This document shows, piece after piece, positions 10,115 to 20,495 of a stretch of 64,000 nucleotides of DNA. The position numbers and the translations under genes were made by a program. Each line of letters begins with the position of its first letter. The stretch's first letter is position 1. Origin of the DNA: Aurelia coerulea (taxonomy: Eukaryota; Cnidaria; Scyphozoa; Semaeostomeae; Ulmaridae); contig CM076948.1 of assembly GCA_039566865.1 (NCBI GenBank), positions 17,681,001-17,745,000 of the forward strand. The letters run 5' to 3'. The notes beneath the pieces are model-generated. The model saw only the letters and a list, made by a program, of their open reading frames with translations. It was not told where the DNA came from and did not search any database.

Positions 10115-11112
10115 ACTACCCATGATCTAACCTGCAATTTTACTCCAATAACAGCTAATATCAGGAAACTTTCTTGGGACATTCAGTATTTACATCATTG
10201 CTGCAAAGCAGCATAATATAATTGCTTAGTAGCTTTAAATGTAATTTGTATGTCTGTTCGTTAGTTTTTCTATTTTCAATACTCTTTGCAGAGGTAATTG
10301 TGGCTGTCAAATGATATCACTGTAGTCACCATAGACATAAGTGCATGCGCAATATGGAAAGTATGAATATCTTATTGTTGCATAGTAAAAAAAGCATTAT
10401 TTCCAAGGGGCATACTTGACTAGGAAGTGATAGGGGTGTCTGGAAAACCTCGTCACACCATAACCCTGTCCCATAAAAATTATTGCCAAAAGTATTCACA
10501 GTCAATTGTTCCAAGACAACTCTAAAATTTTCCTTCCTTGATAATACCCTGTCACATAATTTTCTTGTCAATAATTGAATTATAATTAGAATTACAATAC
10601 CGTATCCAATAATCTATTACGTAACTATAACTATTTTTGGAGTCTCATGATTTTCGGACTTTAGAGGATTCGTACATGAAGCCATTGCCTGCACAAGTTG
10701 TTATTGATCACAATTGGAAACACATTGACAACAATTGGTGTGAGAAAACGTAATAAGCAGCACTCCCTGGCCGTTGTATTGCTAGTATTTATAAGAGACA
10801 TCCAAAAAAATGTATCTTTGATCTGTTTGTCCTGGTAGCAAAACTTCTTACAAAAATACGTAGTGATGAAGGAGATCTTGAGTGCCAACTTTATGACTGC
10901 ACAAGTAAATAATGTGCTCCTCAGGGAGTAAAGAAAGAAACTCAGAGAAAAAGAAATACCTCAGAAGGTAATGGAATTTTCCTGAATGTATGCACTCACA
11001 GAAAAGTATACAAATAACAACAATTATTTCTACGGTTGGGAGCAGTAAAGTGGGCAAATACCCTTTTGGCATAACATATGAAAAACATACAAGTTCTGAA
11101 ATAACTACAAAC
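10115..11112. other. ABHD11 intron, no feature seen
   Basis: Intronic sequence next to the ABHD11 exon. Short minus-strand open frames here have no recognisable motifs. Confidence 0.4.
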
Positions 11113-11257
11113 CTTCCTTCCTGTCTTTTTGTTCAAAGAATTTGCCAAGGATTTCCAGTTTGATTTTGAGCCAAACATTCCATGTAAAATAACAAGTGGT
11201 GCTAAATCTTTTCTTGAATCAAAGGCATCCAGTATACTATATGACAAGCGTGGCTTT
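11113..11257 (-). CDS. ABHD11: ABHD11-like alpha/beta hydrolase, N-terminal exon
   Basis: The minus-strand exon starts after a TATTTTCAG acceptor (exon start 11257) and ends at 11113 before GTTTGT. It encodes KPRLSYSILDAF, then LAPLVILHGMFGSKSNW and LNKKTGRK. The last residue joins in phase to VITFDARNHG of the exon at 6721. HGMFGS is the oxyanion-loop motif, and the spacing LSY...HG.FGSK.N....TGR follows animal ABHD11. An in-frame ATG at 11277 lies upstream of the acceptor, so I read this as an internal exon. A mitochondrial-targeting first exon should lie at higher coordinates and was not identified. Confidence 0.85.
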
Positions 11258-11728
11258 CTGAAAATAGATTTGTACACATCAGATGCACTATAAAACTATC
11301 TACCATGCTGGGCAAGAGTTGTGTATACTCAAACTTTAAGTACTGTCCTTTGTTTCGTTACTTCTCGTCTTCCATATAATTGCAGAAAATCTAACGGTAC
11401 ATGCACCGCGTTTCATAAAAATTTTCCCATTGTAAAACTCAAATATCTCTTGACCTGCTTATCCCAGCAATACAAATGAAACATTGTCTAAAAGCGTAGT
11501 AATGCAGTTATGAAATGAGCACCAGTTTGTTCAAATTGAGCTGAGCACCAGAAAAATAAAAAAATCTCAATTAACTTTTTAGCATTTATGAGCAGTACTT
11601 TAAAATACCAACATGTGTGGTCGGCCATACAAAAGTGACGTGCCTTTTTTATTAAATTCATCTCAGCATCTTGAAAATGAACTATATCTAAGCACATCAA
11701 ATCCAAACTCTGTATTTAGGATGGGAAT
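11258..11728. other. No gene seen upstream of ABHD11 exon
   Basis: Probably ABHD11 first intron or 5' flank. No convincing first exon, TATA box or repeat structure was found. Confidence 0.35.
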
Positions 11729-11730
11729 TA

Positions 11731-12101
11731 CTGTAAGTCCTCAAATAAGCCAATTAAGCCAGGGTTTATTTCGCAAACAAATATCTTTGGGTGGGGGCTT
11801 ATTCGAGGGAGATAGGCTTATTTAGCAACAGCCCAAAATGTTACCAGGACCAAACCTTTTCTTTTACTTGAGGCTGACGGCATGCTAAAACAGCAGATAC
11901 ATTGGGATGCATTGTTTCTGAGGCAATATCTAAGCTCGAGTACGTCGACAAAAAGAAGAAGAAAGTCAGTCAAGAAAGAGAATCAAAAATATTCACCAGA
12001 ATAACAAAAGATAAGACCATCATGGGGGTTCATTATTCGAGGGCGGGGACTTATTTCGCAAAAACATTTTAGGGTGGGGGCTTATTTGAGGACTTACGCG
12101 G
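11731..12101. mobile_element. TA-flanked MITE (Tc1/mariner-like), 371 bp
   Basis: Left end CTGTAAGTCCTCAAATAAGCC and right end GGCTTATTTGAGGACTTACGCG are inverted copies, each bordered by TA (11729-11730, 12102-12103). Sub-terminal GGGTGGGGGCTTATT blocks are repeated. It has no coding sequence. Confidence 0.65.
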
Positions 12102-12270
12102 TAGTCAGTGTAGCGAAAATATTAAGCATTTCTATCTCAGGTTGGACTTTTGGAATCTTCGAGAAATCAACCCAATCGTAAAATCTGTGATGCTAAATCA
12201 TTCTTCTATTCGTTTGCTAAGGAGATAAAAATGCCCCAAGCAACATAATCTCGATGACTTAGATTTTGTA

Positions 12271-12481
12271 CCGGGTGTCCCAAAATGATGTATTATCGTT
12301 TGATTGCTTATATGTCCATAACCGATGAACCGATTTTCAAAAACTGCTAAAACCACAGCCAACATCTTAACATCCAATTTAGACTTTAGGCAATCAAATA
12401 AAACAAAGTTTTTGAAAATCCGTTCATTGGTTATGGACATACAAGCAATCAAACAATAATACATCATTTTGGGACACCCGG
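12271..12481. mobile_element. TA-flanked palindromic MITE, 211 bp
   Basis: TA CCGGGTGTCCCAAAATGATG on the left mirrors CATCATTTTGGGACACCCGG TA on the right. The arms continue through GATTGCTTATATGTCCATAACC almost to the centre. TA borders fit Tc1/mariner-type transposition. A related single end lies at about 17819. Confidence 0.8.
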
Positions 12482-12483
12482 TA

Positions 12484-13700
12484 TGTGTGTAGCAACAGAT
12501 GAATGGACATAGAGTTTGCACAACACTTGTCCTATCAGTGACGCAACATATGCATTTGAGTAATTTCTTGATGTAAATTTGTGACAACATGCATTTCTAC
12601 GTTCCTAGGATGCCAATGAACAGAAAAACATCAGCGCCAATTTTCTGATCATGTTTAAATGTATTTTTCTATTTGTGGGTTAATGTATCCTCAAAGGGTA
12701 CTGCCTGACATTTCAAACCATGACTAAATGTAAAGTTTTTCAACAAATAGGACTACACCATGCTTATTTTGTCTTCTTTCTCCAAGATAAAATGCTTTGA
12801 TCATTGTGTGGCATTTTTGATACTTGAACAATTTCTACTTTATTATGAAAATAAAATGCGTACATTTCTTGGAATCAGTTAAATAACACCAAAATAATTT
12901 CAAATTATCGTAGCATGGGGGCTTTCTCTTCGATTAGTTTACCTGTTGAGAGAGTTCCTCCTTTAAGTAATTCCCTCCATACAACTTATTCTATTCTCTG
13001 TACTAATGTTCCATGTCATCTATTAATTTTCTGTAATATTGTCATATTTCCTTGTAGTTTAGCTATTTTTTTGGTACAGTGAATTATGAATTGTATGTTG
13101 TGAATTAAAAAGATATATGAAACTAAAAACTGATGAAACTTAAACACGCCATTAATCAAATAAATCTTTTACCATGGACACTCTTTCTGCACTGGCGAAA
13201 AGCTAAGGCCTGCTGTCAAAGTTAAAACTATCTGTAGAATGTGAGCACCCACTACCATTTCTTGCAAAAATTTGGCGTCGGATTGCGTTTTCTTTGGCTT
13301 TGTAGCACTTTAGCATGTTGCTTTAGTTGCACGAGTGTTCGTTTTTCTTAAAGAGCTGGGACGAAAACTTGCGTGACTCGGGCTTGTTATTTTGAACAGG
13401 GTCGCAAATGCAAATTACCCAGAGGAGAGTGTGTGCTCAAAGGACCGAGTTTCTTCCACGTGGGATCGATTTTTGCGAAATAAATGTTGTTGAAAATGTA
13501 TCAGAAAATAAAATTTTCCTATTTGCCATAGTTTAACAAAAATAAACTATAAGAGACATAAATATGTTTTCCAAACAATCGAAACGGAAAAAAAGAAAAC
13601 AGTCTTTGACATCAAGTTGTCTCTGGCTAGCATCTTAGCCAACTGCCCTTAATGATCAAGTCAAGGCTTCATAGAATAGCCACGTATTAAGCACGCAGGC
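12484..13700. other. No gene seen
   Basis: AT-rich sequence, with no domain, terminal repeat or tRNA-like signal. Confidence 0.4.
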
Positions 13701-14215
13701 TTGCTCACATGGAATAAATTAGCGGCATGGCCAGCGTAAATTATGAGGGAAGCAAGAAAAAGCAGGGGTCTGGGGGAGAAGCCCACAATGGAAAATTGTT
13801 TGGGCCACACCCTTTACTTTGGCATAGAATGCATCTTCCAATGTCATGCTTCACATTAGCAGCATGGAAACCTCGATAGTTTTGTGACAGTTATCCTCTA
13901 AATTAGAGCACGAGGAAGATGTTTTAAGAAACACCCTTAGCTTTGGCTTACAATTCATCTCCCAATATCATGCTTGCCATTGGTTTTGTGACAGTTATCC
14001 GATAAAGCAGAGCACGATGAAAACTTTTGAAGAAAAATCCTTTACTTTGGCTTAGAATACATCTCTCAATACCATGCTTTCCATTAGCAGAGAGGAAACC
14101 TTTGATAGTTTTGTGATAGTTATTCCATATAGTGGAGCACAATGAAAATTTTCGAAGAAATATCCTTTACTTTGGCTTAGAATGCATCTCCCAATATCAT
14201 GTTTGCCACTAGCAG
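13700..14215. repeat. Minisatellite, about 120-bp unit
   Basis: About three and a half units, each containing TTTGGCTTAGAATGCATCTC, CCAATATCATGCTT, TTTTGTGACAGTTAT and GAGCACGA. A flank reading GGCCAGCGTAAATTATGAG precedes them. The same units and flank reappear reversed at 26870-27215, so the array travels as part of a mobile unit. Confidence 0.75.
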
Positions 14216-14238
14216 GAAGGAGCGGTTATCCAAGTATG

Positions 14239-14928
14239 CTATGGACTTTCCTTGTCCATATAATCAAAGGATCGCCTGATTAGTCCTAAAATACCATTTG
14301 CTTCCTTGGACACTCTGTCAATATGTGATCGAAATTTCAGTTCATTGTCGATGTACACTCCTAAATCTTTCTCACATTCCGTTGATTCAAGTGCAACGGG
14401 GTGATCTTCCCTTAACATGTTATATTCGTGTGCTGGATTTCCTCTACCCATGTGCATAACTTTGCACTTTTCTGTGTTAAACCGTATTTGCCATGTTCTA
14501 GACCACTCTTGCAAAGATTCTAGGTCCTTCTGTAACTTCTCTCTGTCCTCATCATTCTTGCACTCTGCGTATATTTTTGTGTCATCAGCAAACATTTTAA
14601 TCATGCTAGTTACTATTTCTGGCATATCATTTACATAGCATATGAATAAGAGGGGTCCAAGGACATTGCTTTGGGGAATACCACTGTTAACAGGTGCCCA
14701 ACTAGAGGGTGCACCATTCACAACAACTCTCTGTCTTCTCCCTATCAGAAAGTCCTGTATCCAATTCAAAAGTTTTCCTTGAATACCATAACTCTCTAAT
14801 TTAATGAGTAACCTCCTGTGTGGTACTGAATCAAAAGCTTTGGCAAAGTCCAAGTACACAACATTAATGGGTATTGATTCCATCATCTGAAAGTCTTGTC
14901 CACACATCCTACGTCTAGTGGAAGCCTG
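14239..14928 (-). pseudogene. CR1-like LINE reverse transcriptase, C-terminal half
   Basis: The minus strand encodes an RT palm region. It has VVYLDFAKAFDSVPHRRLL (motif A, with the catalytic Asp of LDFAKAFD), SGIPQSNVLGPLLF (motif B), MFADDTKIY (motif C with the FADD catalytic pair), and KDLGVYIDNELKF. This is one fragment of an element whose N-terminal RT half and upstream region are at 16498-17430. The two are separated by the plus-strand LINE at 14929-16497. The order on the minus strand (17430 to 16498, then 14928 to 14239) is collinear with a single CR1 ORF2. Confidence 0.88.
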
Positions 14929-16497
14929 CAAAAGACAATGGACAATGGGGGTGTCGCAGGTGCTGTCTTGACGGACCTGTCAAAGGTCTTCGATTGCTTG
15001 AATCATGAATTGCTAATTGCAAAATTAAATGCATATGGTTTCAGTAGATCTGCATTGCTGTTTATCCATAGCTATCTCACTGACAGGGGGCAGAGGGTAA
15101 AGGTTAACGGTTCATTCAGCACATGGACAGAAACCGTCCAAGGAGTACCGCAAGGTTCAGTCTTAGGACCCCTTTTGTTTAATATATACCTGAATGACCT
15201 TTTCATGTTCCTGGAGGAAACGGAAATCTGTAATTACGCTGATGACACAACTATTTATGCGTGTGGTCCTAACATCGAAAATGTCATCATGCATTTAGAA
15301 AATGATGCCCTCAAAATAACTGAATGGTTTCCAAACAACTTTATGAAACTAAATGAAGACAAATGCCATTTAATGATTTTTGGTGCAAAAGGAAATAATG
15401 AAATATCAATTACAATAGGCGAGGCCTGTGTGAAAGAAAGTACAGAGGAAAATCTTCTCGGCATAACTTTCGATCAATCACTTTCTTTCAAACAACATGT
15501 CAAGGCTCTTTGCAAAAAGGCTGGCCAAAAACTCCATGCTCTCGCCAGAATATCACGTTACATGGACACTAAAAAACTACACAGCAGTTAATGAGGGCGT
15601 TTGTGTTATCTCAATTTAGTTACTGTCCACTTGTTTGGATGCTTTATGATAGAACTTTGGACAATAGAATAAATCGCACACAAGAAAGGGCATTACGCAT
15701 AGCATATAAAGATTACGGAAATGATTTTGGCTCTCTCTTGGAACAGACCAAATCGGTACCAATCCATGTAAGAAACCTACAGTTGTTAATGACAGAAATG
15801 TATAAAACCAAATTCGATCTAAACCCACCTTTCTTGAAGGATATTTTCACGGAACGAAATATTAGCTACAATCTAAGGCGTGGCAATGATGCTCAACTTC
15901 CAAAGGTACGGACTACGTCATTTGGAATTGAGAGCATGGCCTACCTTGGAAATAAACTGTGGCAACTATTACCGCTAGAAATAAAACAATCCAATACCCT
16001 TCCTATTTTCAAAAAACGAATTAGATGCTGGAAAGGTGATAAATGCAACTGTAGGCTCTGCAAGATTTAAATTCCTAAAGTGGGGTTCCTAACAGGATAG
16101 ATGCTTTTATCATATAATCTTTTTGTAAATATACACGGATTGTACATTTCTTTTTTATGAATTTGTTTTAGTATCTGTAAAATTTTTAAAGTAGGCCTTA
16201 ATTAGCTGTATTGTAGCTACCTGTACGAAAATACAAGGCCATGTAATAGCCATGTACAAGCCTTGTAGTTATAGCCTTGTAACCTTGTTATAGCCTGGAA
16301 TAGCCTTGCTGTAACCTTGTGAATGGCTTGAAAAATGCTAATTAGCCTTGTAGAAGCCTTGTGGAAACCTTGTGTTAGACTGGCTGCAGCTTGGAATCTT
16401 ACTGATAGCCTTGTAATTTTCTTCCAAGGTTAGTACAAGGTCACCTTAATTAGCTGTATTGTAGCTATTCTTTTAAATTAGCCTACTAAAAATAAAG
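14929..16497 (+). mobile_element. 5'-truncated LINE inserted in the CR1 element
   Basis: Plus-strand insertion. The first open frame (through 15591) carries LTDLSKVFDCLNHELL (motif A), GVPQGSVLGPLLF (motif B), YADDTTIY (motif C) and NLLGITFDQSLSFKQH. A frameshift near 15590 leads to a second frame (to 16070) with FSYCPLVWMLYDRTLDNRIN and the RTQERALRI block. A non-coding tail with degenerate CCTTGTAATAGC-type repeats follows to about 16440. It lacks the endonuclease and the RT N-terminus. Exact edges are plus or minus 10 bp. Confidence 0.85.
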
Positions 16498-17430
16498 AAA
16501 TAATTACAATAATAAAATCCACTGACTCTATCAACTGTGTCATACAGGATCGACCTTCTATGAAACCATGTTGAGATTCAGACATCAGTCTCTTTAAATG
16601 CTCTATTATAGTCTTTTTCCTGATAATCTTTTCCATAAATTTGGATGCAATAGATGTTAAACTGACTGGTCTATAATTGTTACTAGCAGTTCTACTGCCC
16701 TTTTTGAAAATGGGACTTATGTGAGCATCCTTCCACTCCTTTGGCACTACTCCTTCACTTAGAGATTTTCTGTAAAATATTGTAAACGGTATTGTCAGTT
16801 CTTTGCTGGCTTCTTTAAGTACCCGCGGGTGCAGGCCATCCGGTCCAGGTGACTTACAAGCATTCAAAGCCTTCAATTATTCATAAACGTTTCCCTCTTT
16901 TATTTCAACATTTTCTAATAGCACATTATTGTGTCTGTCTTGCAAGGTTGGTAAATTCATCATATCTTCATCAGTAAATACACTTGAAAAGAACTCATTT
17001 AATTCATTCGCTTTCTCTTGGTCGTTATTTGTGGTGGTCCCATCATTCTTTGTCAAATTGGAAACACCTCTGACCGGGTCTTTAGCTTTGAGTTGAGGTA
17101 ATTATAAAAGCCCTTTGGGTTACTCTTAGATACTGTAGATATATTTGCAAGTTGCTTTCCATATTCCCTTTTTGCCTTACAAATTTCCCATCTTGCTTGA
17201 TTTCTGGCCCTAGCGTATTCTGCATATTCTTTGCCGTTCTTTGTCTTAAGGTATCTTTTGTATGCTTGGTGTTTTTTCTTAACTTCAACAAGTGCATTGT
17301 GGTTCATCCAAAGTGGCTTAGACCTAGTATGCCCTTTCTTTGGTTTGCTAAGTGGTATATGCTTGGATATCTGCTCTTCTATCCTTGATTTTATACACAA
17401 GAATGTTTCATCAGTGTCTTTTCCTTTCAA
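16498..17430 (-). pseudogene. CR1-like LINE, linker and RT N-terminal half
   Basis: Minus-strand partner of 14239-14928. From about 17430 it encodes a basic linker (KPLWMNHNALVEVKKKHQAY...NPKGFYNYLNSK). After frame shifts it reads SPGPDGLHPRVLKE, WKDAHISPIFKKGSR and NNYRPVSLTSIASKFMEKII, then SQHGFIEGRSCMTQL (RT motifs 1-2a). It ends where the inserted LINE begins. Confidence 0.85.
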
Positions 17431-18515
17431 TTCTTATGACATGACATTACATGGAAGCAAAATAGGGAGGTGACGCAAGACAGGACATGGAGAAGTTTCT
17501 AATGTCCATGTTTTGAAACTTTTACTTGCTCACTTGTGTTCATGTGGATGGAAATAAACATGACTGATTATGGGAGAAGGTATTCAAAGTATTGACAATT
17601 TCAATAAAATCTTAACTTAGGATTCGTCCTGGAAAGGCAAATAATCATGGCCTTTGGCTGCACCCCCTCCTCACATCATGGCCAAAAGCCGTGCGCGATG
17701 AAAGACGAAACCTAAATGTTGATGGCCCCTAAGGCCTAACAGACAACTCAAGAAAGTTAAGCTTTGGCTTGACTCTATCTAACAAACTTGCATTTGATGT
17801 TCCAAAGAAAAATTTTGTACTGGGTGTCCCAAAAAATTAAATGTGCAAGATAACAAGCAGATAGGATTTCTAATCATAATCTGCTATTATGGCGGACCGA
17901 CAGCTGATGCTGCTTGCTGCTGCTTGCTTTATTATATGTTGTGGTGTGACTCTAGAGATATGATTTTAGCTGCAATCAATGTCTAATCACACTAAAAATT
18001 TTCCTCGATAGTTAACTTGAACATAAGTAAACTACCTCGTATGTCGGTGTCGATGCTTTGAGAGCAGACATGTTAATCTTGAAAGCTCATATTTGCCTCC
18101 TCCTAGCCCTAGGATCCTCCCTCCTGCAAACCAAAGCTTACTTAGACGTTCAAAAATAAGAAGCTCAGGTTTAAGAAAGCTCTTACCCATAAAGTATGGC
18201 ATTGTTGAAGTGCTCTATGTCCATTTTACGTGCTACATCACAAAAGCACCGGAGTAGTTGACCAAAGCCGGTATTATTTTGGAGTTTTCCTCTTGAGAGT
18301 GCGGCCATCTTGGAAGTCATCTTGAAATGACATCATTTTCTTACAGCCTCGATGTGATGTAGAATTTCTAAGAACGCAAATCAGAGATCCCTTCGCTCAA
18401 TACAACAACGGATTTCACCGCGACGATGCGATTTCGTCATCATCAAAGAATTGCTCTTCTCTTTCGATGTTATGGTTTTGATATAATCTGATACACTCGA
18501 AAAAAGACTACAACA
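17431..18515. other. 5' flank of the Argonaute gene
   Basis: Upstream of the AGO start codon, and possibly promoter and 5'UTR. A MITE end (TACTGGGTGTCCCAAAA, about 17819) related to 12271-12481 is present without a partner. I saw no core promoter element I would defend. Confidence 0.35.
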
Positions 18516-18963
18516 ATGCCAAGAAAAGGTAAAGGCAGGGGAAGAGGAAGAGGCAGAGATCAAAAGAAGCCTGAAGAATCGATATCTCCCGGGAAAGTAC
18601 GAAATGATGATGAAGGCCACCATGAATTGCAAATGGCCGCCGCCACCATCGCCACTACAAGTAAAAGCCTTGAAACAACAGCCAAAGAAGACCAAGGAGT
18701 ATGTGAAACCAACGGTCAACTGGAAAAACTAAGGATCAGTGACAAGACTGTCCTTCCGCTTCCGCCAGAAGGTACAGATTCTGTTTCAACTGACAAAAAT
18801 ACTGCAGAAGCAGTTCTCAGTCAGGCAACATCACAAGCAAATCCGCCTGTAGGAGCGCATGCCTCCTCACGGCAGACTCAGGTCCAAAGAGGAAACAGAG
18901 GAAGCAATCAATCAGCCAAACTTGGATCGACCACATCTACAACTAGACTGATCAATGGTTCTG
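18516..18963 (+). CDS. AGO: Argonaute (AGO clade), exon 1
   Basis: ATG at 18516 opens a 149-codon exon that ends before GTAAGT at 18964, leaving one base of a split Gly codon. The product starts MPRKGKGRGRGRGRD, an RG-rich tail of the kind arginine-methylated and bound by Tudor proteins in many Argonautes. A low-complexity Ser/Thr/Gln-rich stretch follows. The exon has no folded domain. The call rests on its exact phase match to exon 2 (G + GA = Gly) and on the typical disordered Argonaute N-terminus. The intron behind it is about 14.6 kb. Confidence 0.75.
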
Positions 18964-19120
18964 GTAAGTATATATTATGGTATATACCCAATGGATGAAG
19001 TTTGCAATTTGCTTGTTAGGATCTTATAAGAAATCTTAACTTTTGGGATCCTGAAGGGGGTTTGACAGGATCCTATAAATAATAGGAGACAAGATTTGAC
19101 AGGATCCTAAATAATAGGAG
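18964..19120. repeat. GGATCCT tandem repeat at LINE insertion site
   Basis: Units like GGATCCTATAAATAATAGGA followed by GACAAGATTTGACA recur from about 19049 to 19120 and resume at 24619-24710 on the far side of the LINE. The array was therefore present before the LINE inserted. Confidence 0.65.
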
Positions 19121-19149
19121 TTTCCTTTGTCTGGTCTATCTCCAGACAT

Positions 19150-20495
19150 ATGCTGTTTGTTTGCCTCACTTTTCATTTGATCCACACGCATTGGGTGTTT
19201 TCAAGAATGATATTGCTTAGTGGTGATGTTGAGCTAAATCCTGGTCCTGATACTTTAAGTTTCTGTTGTTGGAATCTGAATAGCATTATTGCCTATGACT
19301 TTCTCCGTGTTTCCTTAATAGAGGCATACAATTCAATATGTAACTATGATCTCATAGGTATAGTTGAGACTCACCTTGGTGATACTATTGACGAAGAAAG
19401 GCTAATTCCGAAAGGGTATGATCTTATTACAAATAGTCATCTATCGAATACAAAGAGAGGCGGACTTGGCCTATATCAAAGAGACACTTCCTAACAAACC
19501 GGACAGATATTGTGACACTACCCGAATGCGTTGTTTGTGAACTTCATCTTGATAGGAAAAAGTATTTCTTTGTTGTTGTTTACAGAAGTCCTAGCCAGGA
19601 CCAGCACGAATTTGAAAATTTTATGATTAATTTTGAACTAATGTTGTCAAAGATGTCAACTGAGAATCCAAACGCAGTCATTATTACAGGAGACTTCAAC
19701 TGTCGCTCCACCCAGTGGTGGGCAAACGATAATGAAAATGATGAGGGAAAAAGCTTTGAGCCACTAACATCAGAACTAGGACTACATCAGTTAATTTCTG
19801 AACCCACCCATACAATTGGCCAGTCAAAATCCTGCATTGATTTGATATTTACTGATCAGCCAAATCTGTTCATTGAGTCAGGCGTTCACCCTTCCCTTCA
19901 TGAACAATGCCATCACCAAATCGTTCATGACAAACTGTCCATGAAAAACTATGCACCACCCCCATATTCTCGTAACTTTTTGTGGTATTATGATAGAGCT
20001 GATTTTCTCGCTATCAGAAAAAGTATCGAAATGTATAACTGGCATGAATCATTTGAGACGGTTAGACATCCTGATGATCAAATCAAGATTTTGAATGAGG
20101 TCCTTCTAAATGTCTGCTCGAATTTTATACCGAACAGGCTTAAAACGATAAGGCCTCACCAGGCTGCTTGGATCACCCAAAATATAAAAACTTTTTTCAG
20201 GAAAAAAAATCACGCCTATAAATCTTTGGTTAAAGAAGGAGAACCGGCAGATATGCTTGAAGGCATTCAAAATATGATCACTGAAGGCTCAAAACTTGTG
20301 GAAGATGCTAAGCAGAAATATTTTGCTAAAGTTGGTCGCACTCTCTCAAATCCATCGACAGGTAGTAAATTGTATTGGTCGTTGGTAAATAAGATACTTA
20401 ACAAGACTAAGATACCTGAAATACCCCCTCTCATCGAAAATGATGTCTTTGTATTGGATTTTGCATCAAAGGCTCAAATATTTATTGACTACTTC
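19150..20495 (+). pseudogene. LINE ORF: 2A-like leader plus endonuclease
   Basis: The first frame (19150-19494) begins with a hydrophobic leader. It then reads LLSGDVELNPGP (19213-19248), which fits the 2A ribosome-skipping consensus D(V/I)ExNPGP. SFCCWNLNSI and LIGIVETHLGD follow, the N-terminal endonuclease motifs with the catalytic Asn and Glu. Two compensating frame changes near 19475-19510 move to a frame carrying FVVVYRSPSQD, AVIITGDFNCRSTQWW (catalytic GDFN) and SCIDLIFTD. This reaches a linker that stops at DYF, where the foldback at 20496 interrupts it. The endonuclease nicks target DNA for target-primed reverse transcription. Confidence 0.85.

Noticed and set aside
13700..14215. CRISPR-like array
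   Set aside because: The repeat units are about 120 bp, contiguous and without unique spacers, in an animal genome. It is a minisatellite.
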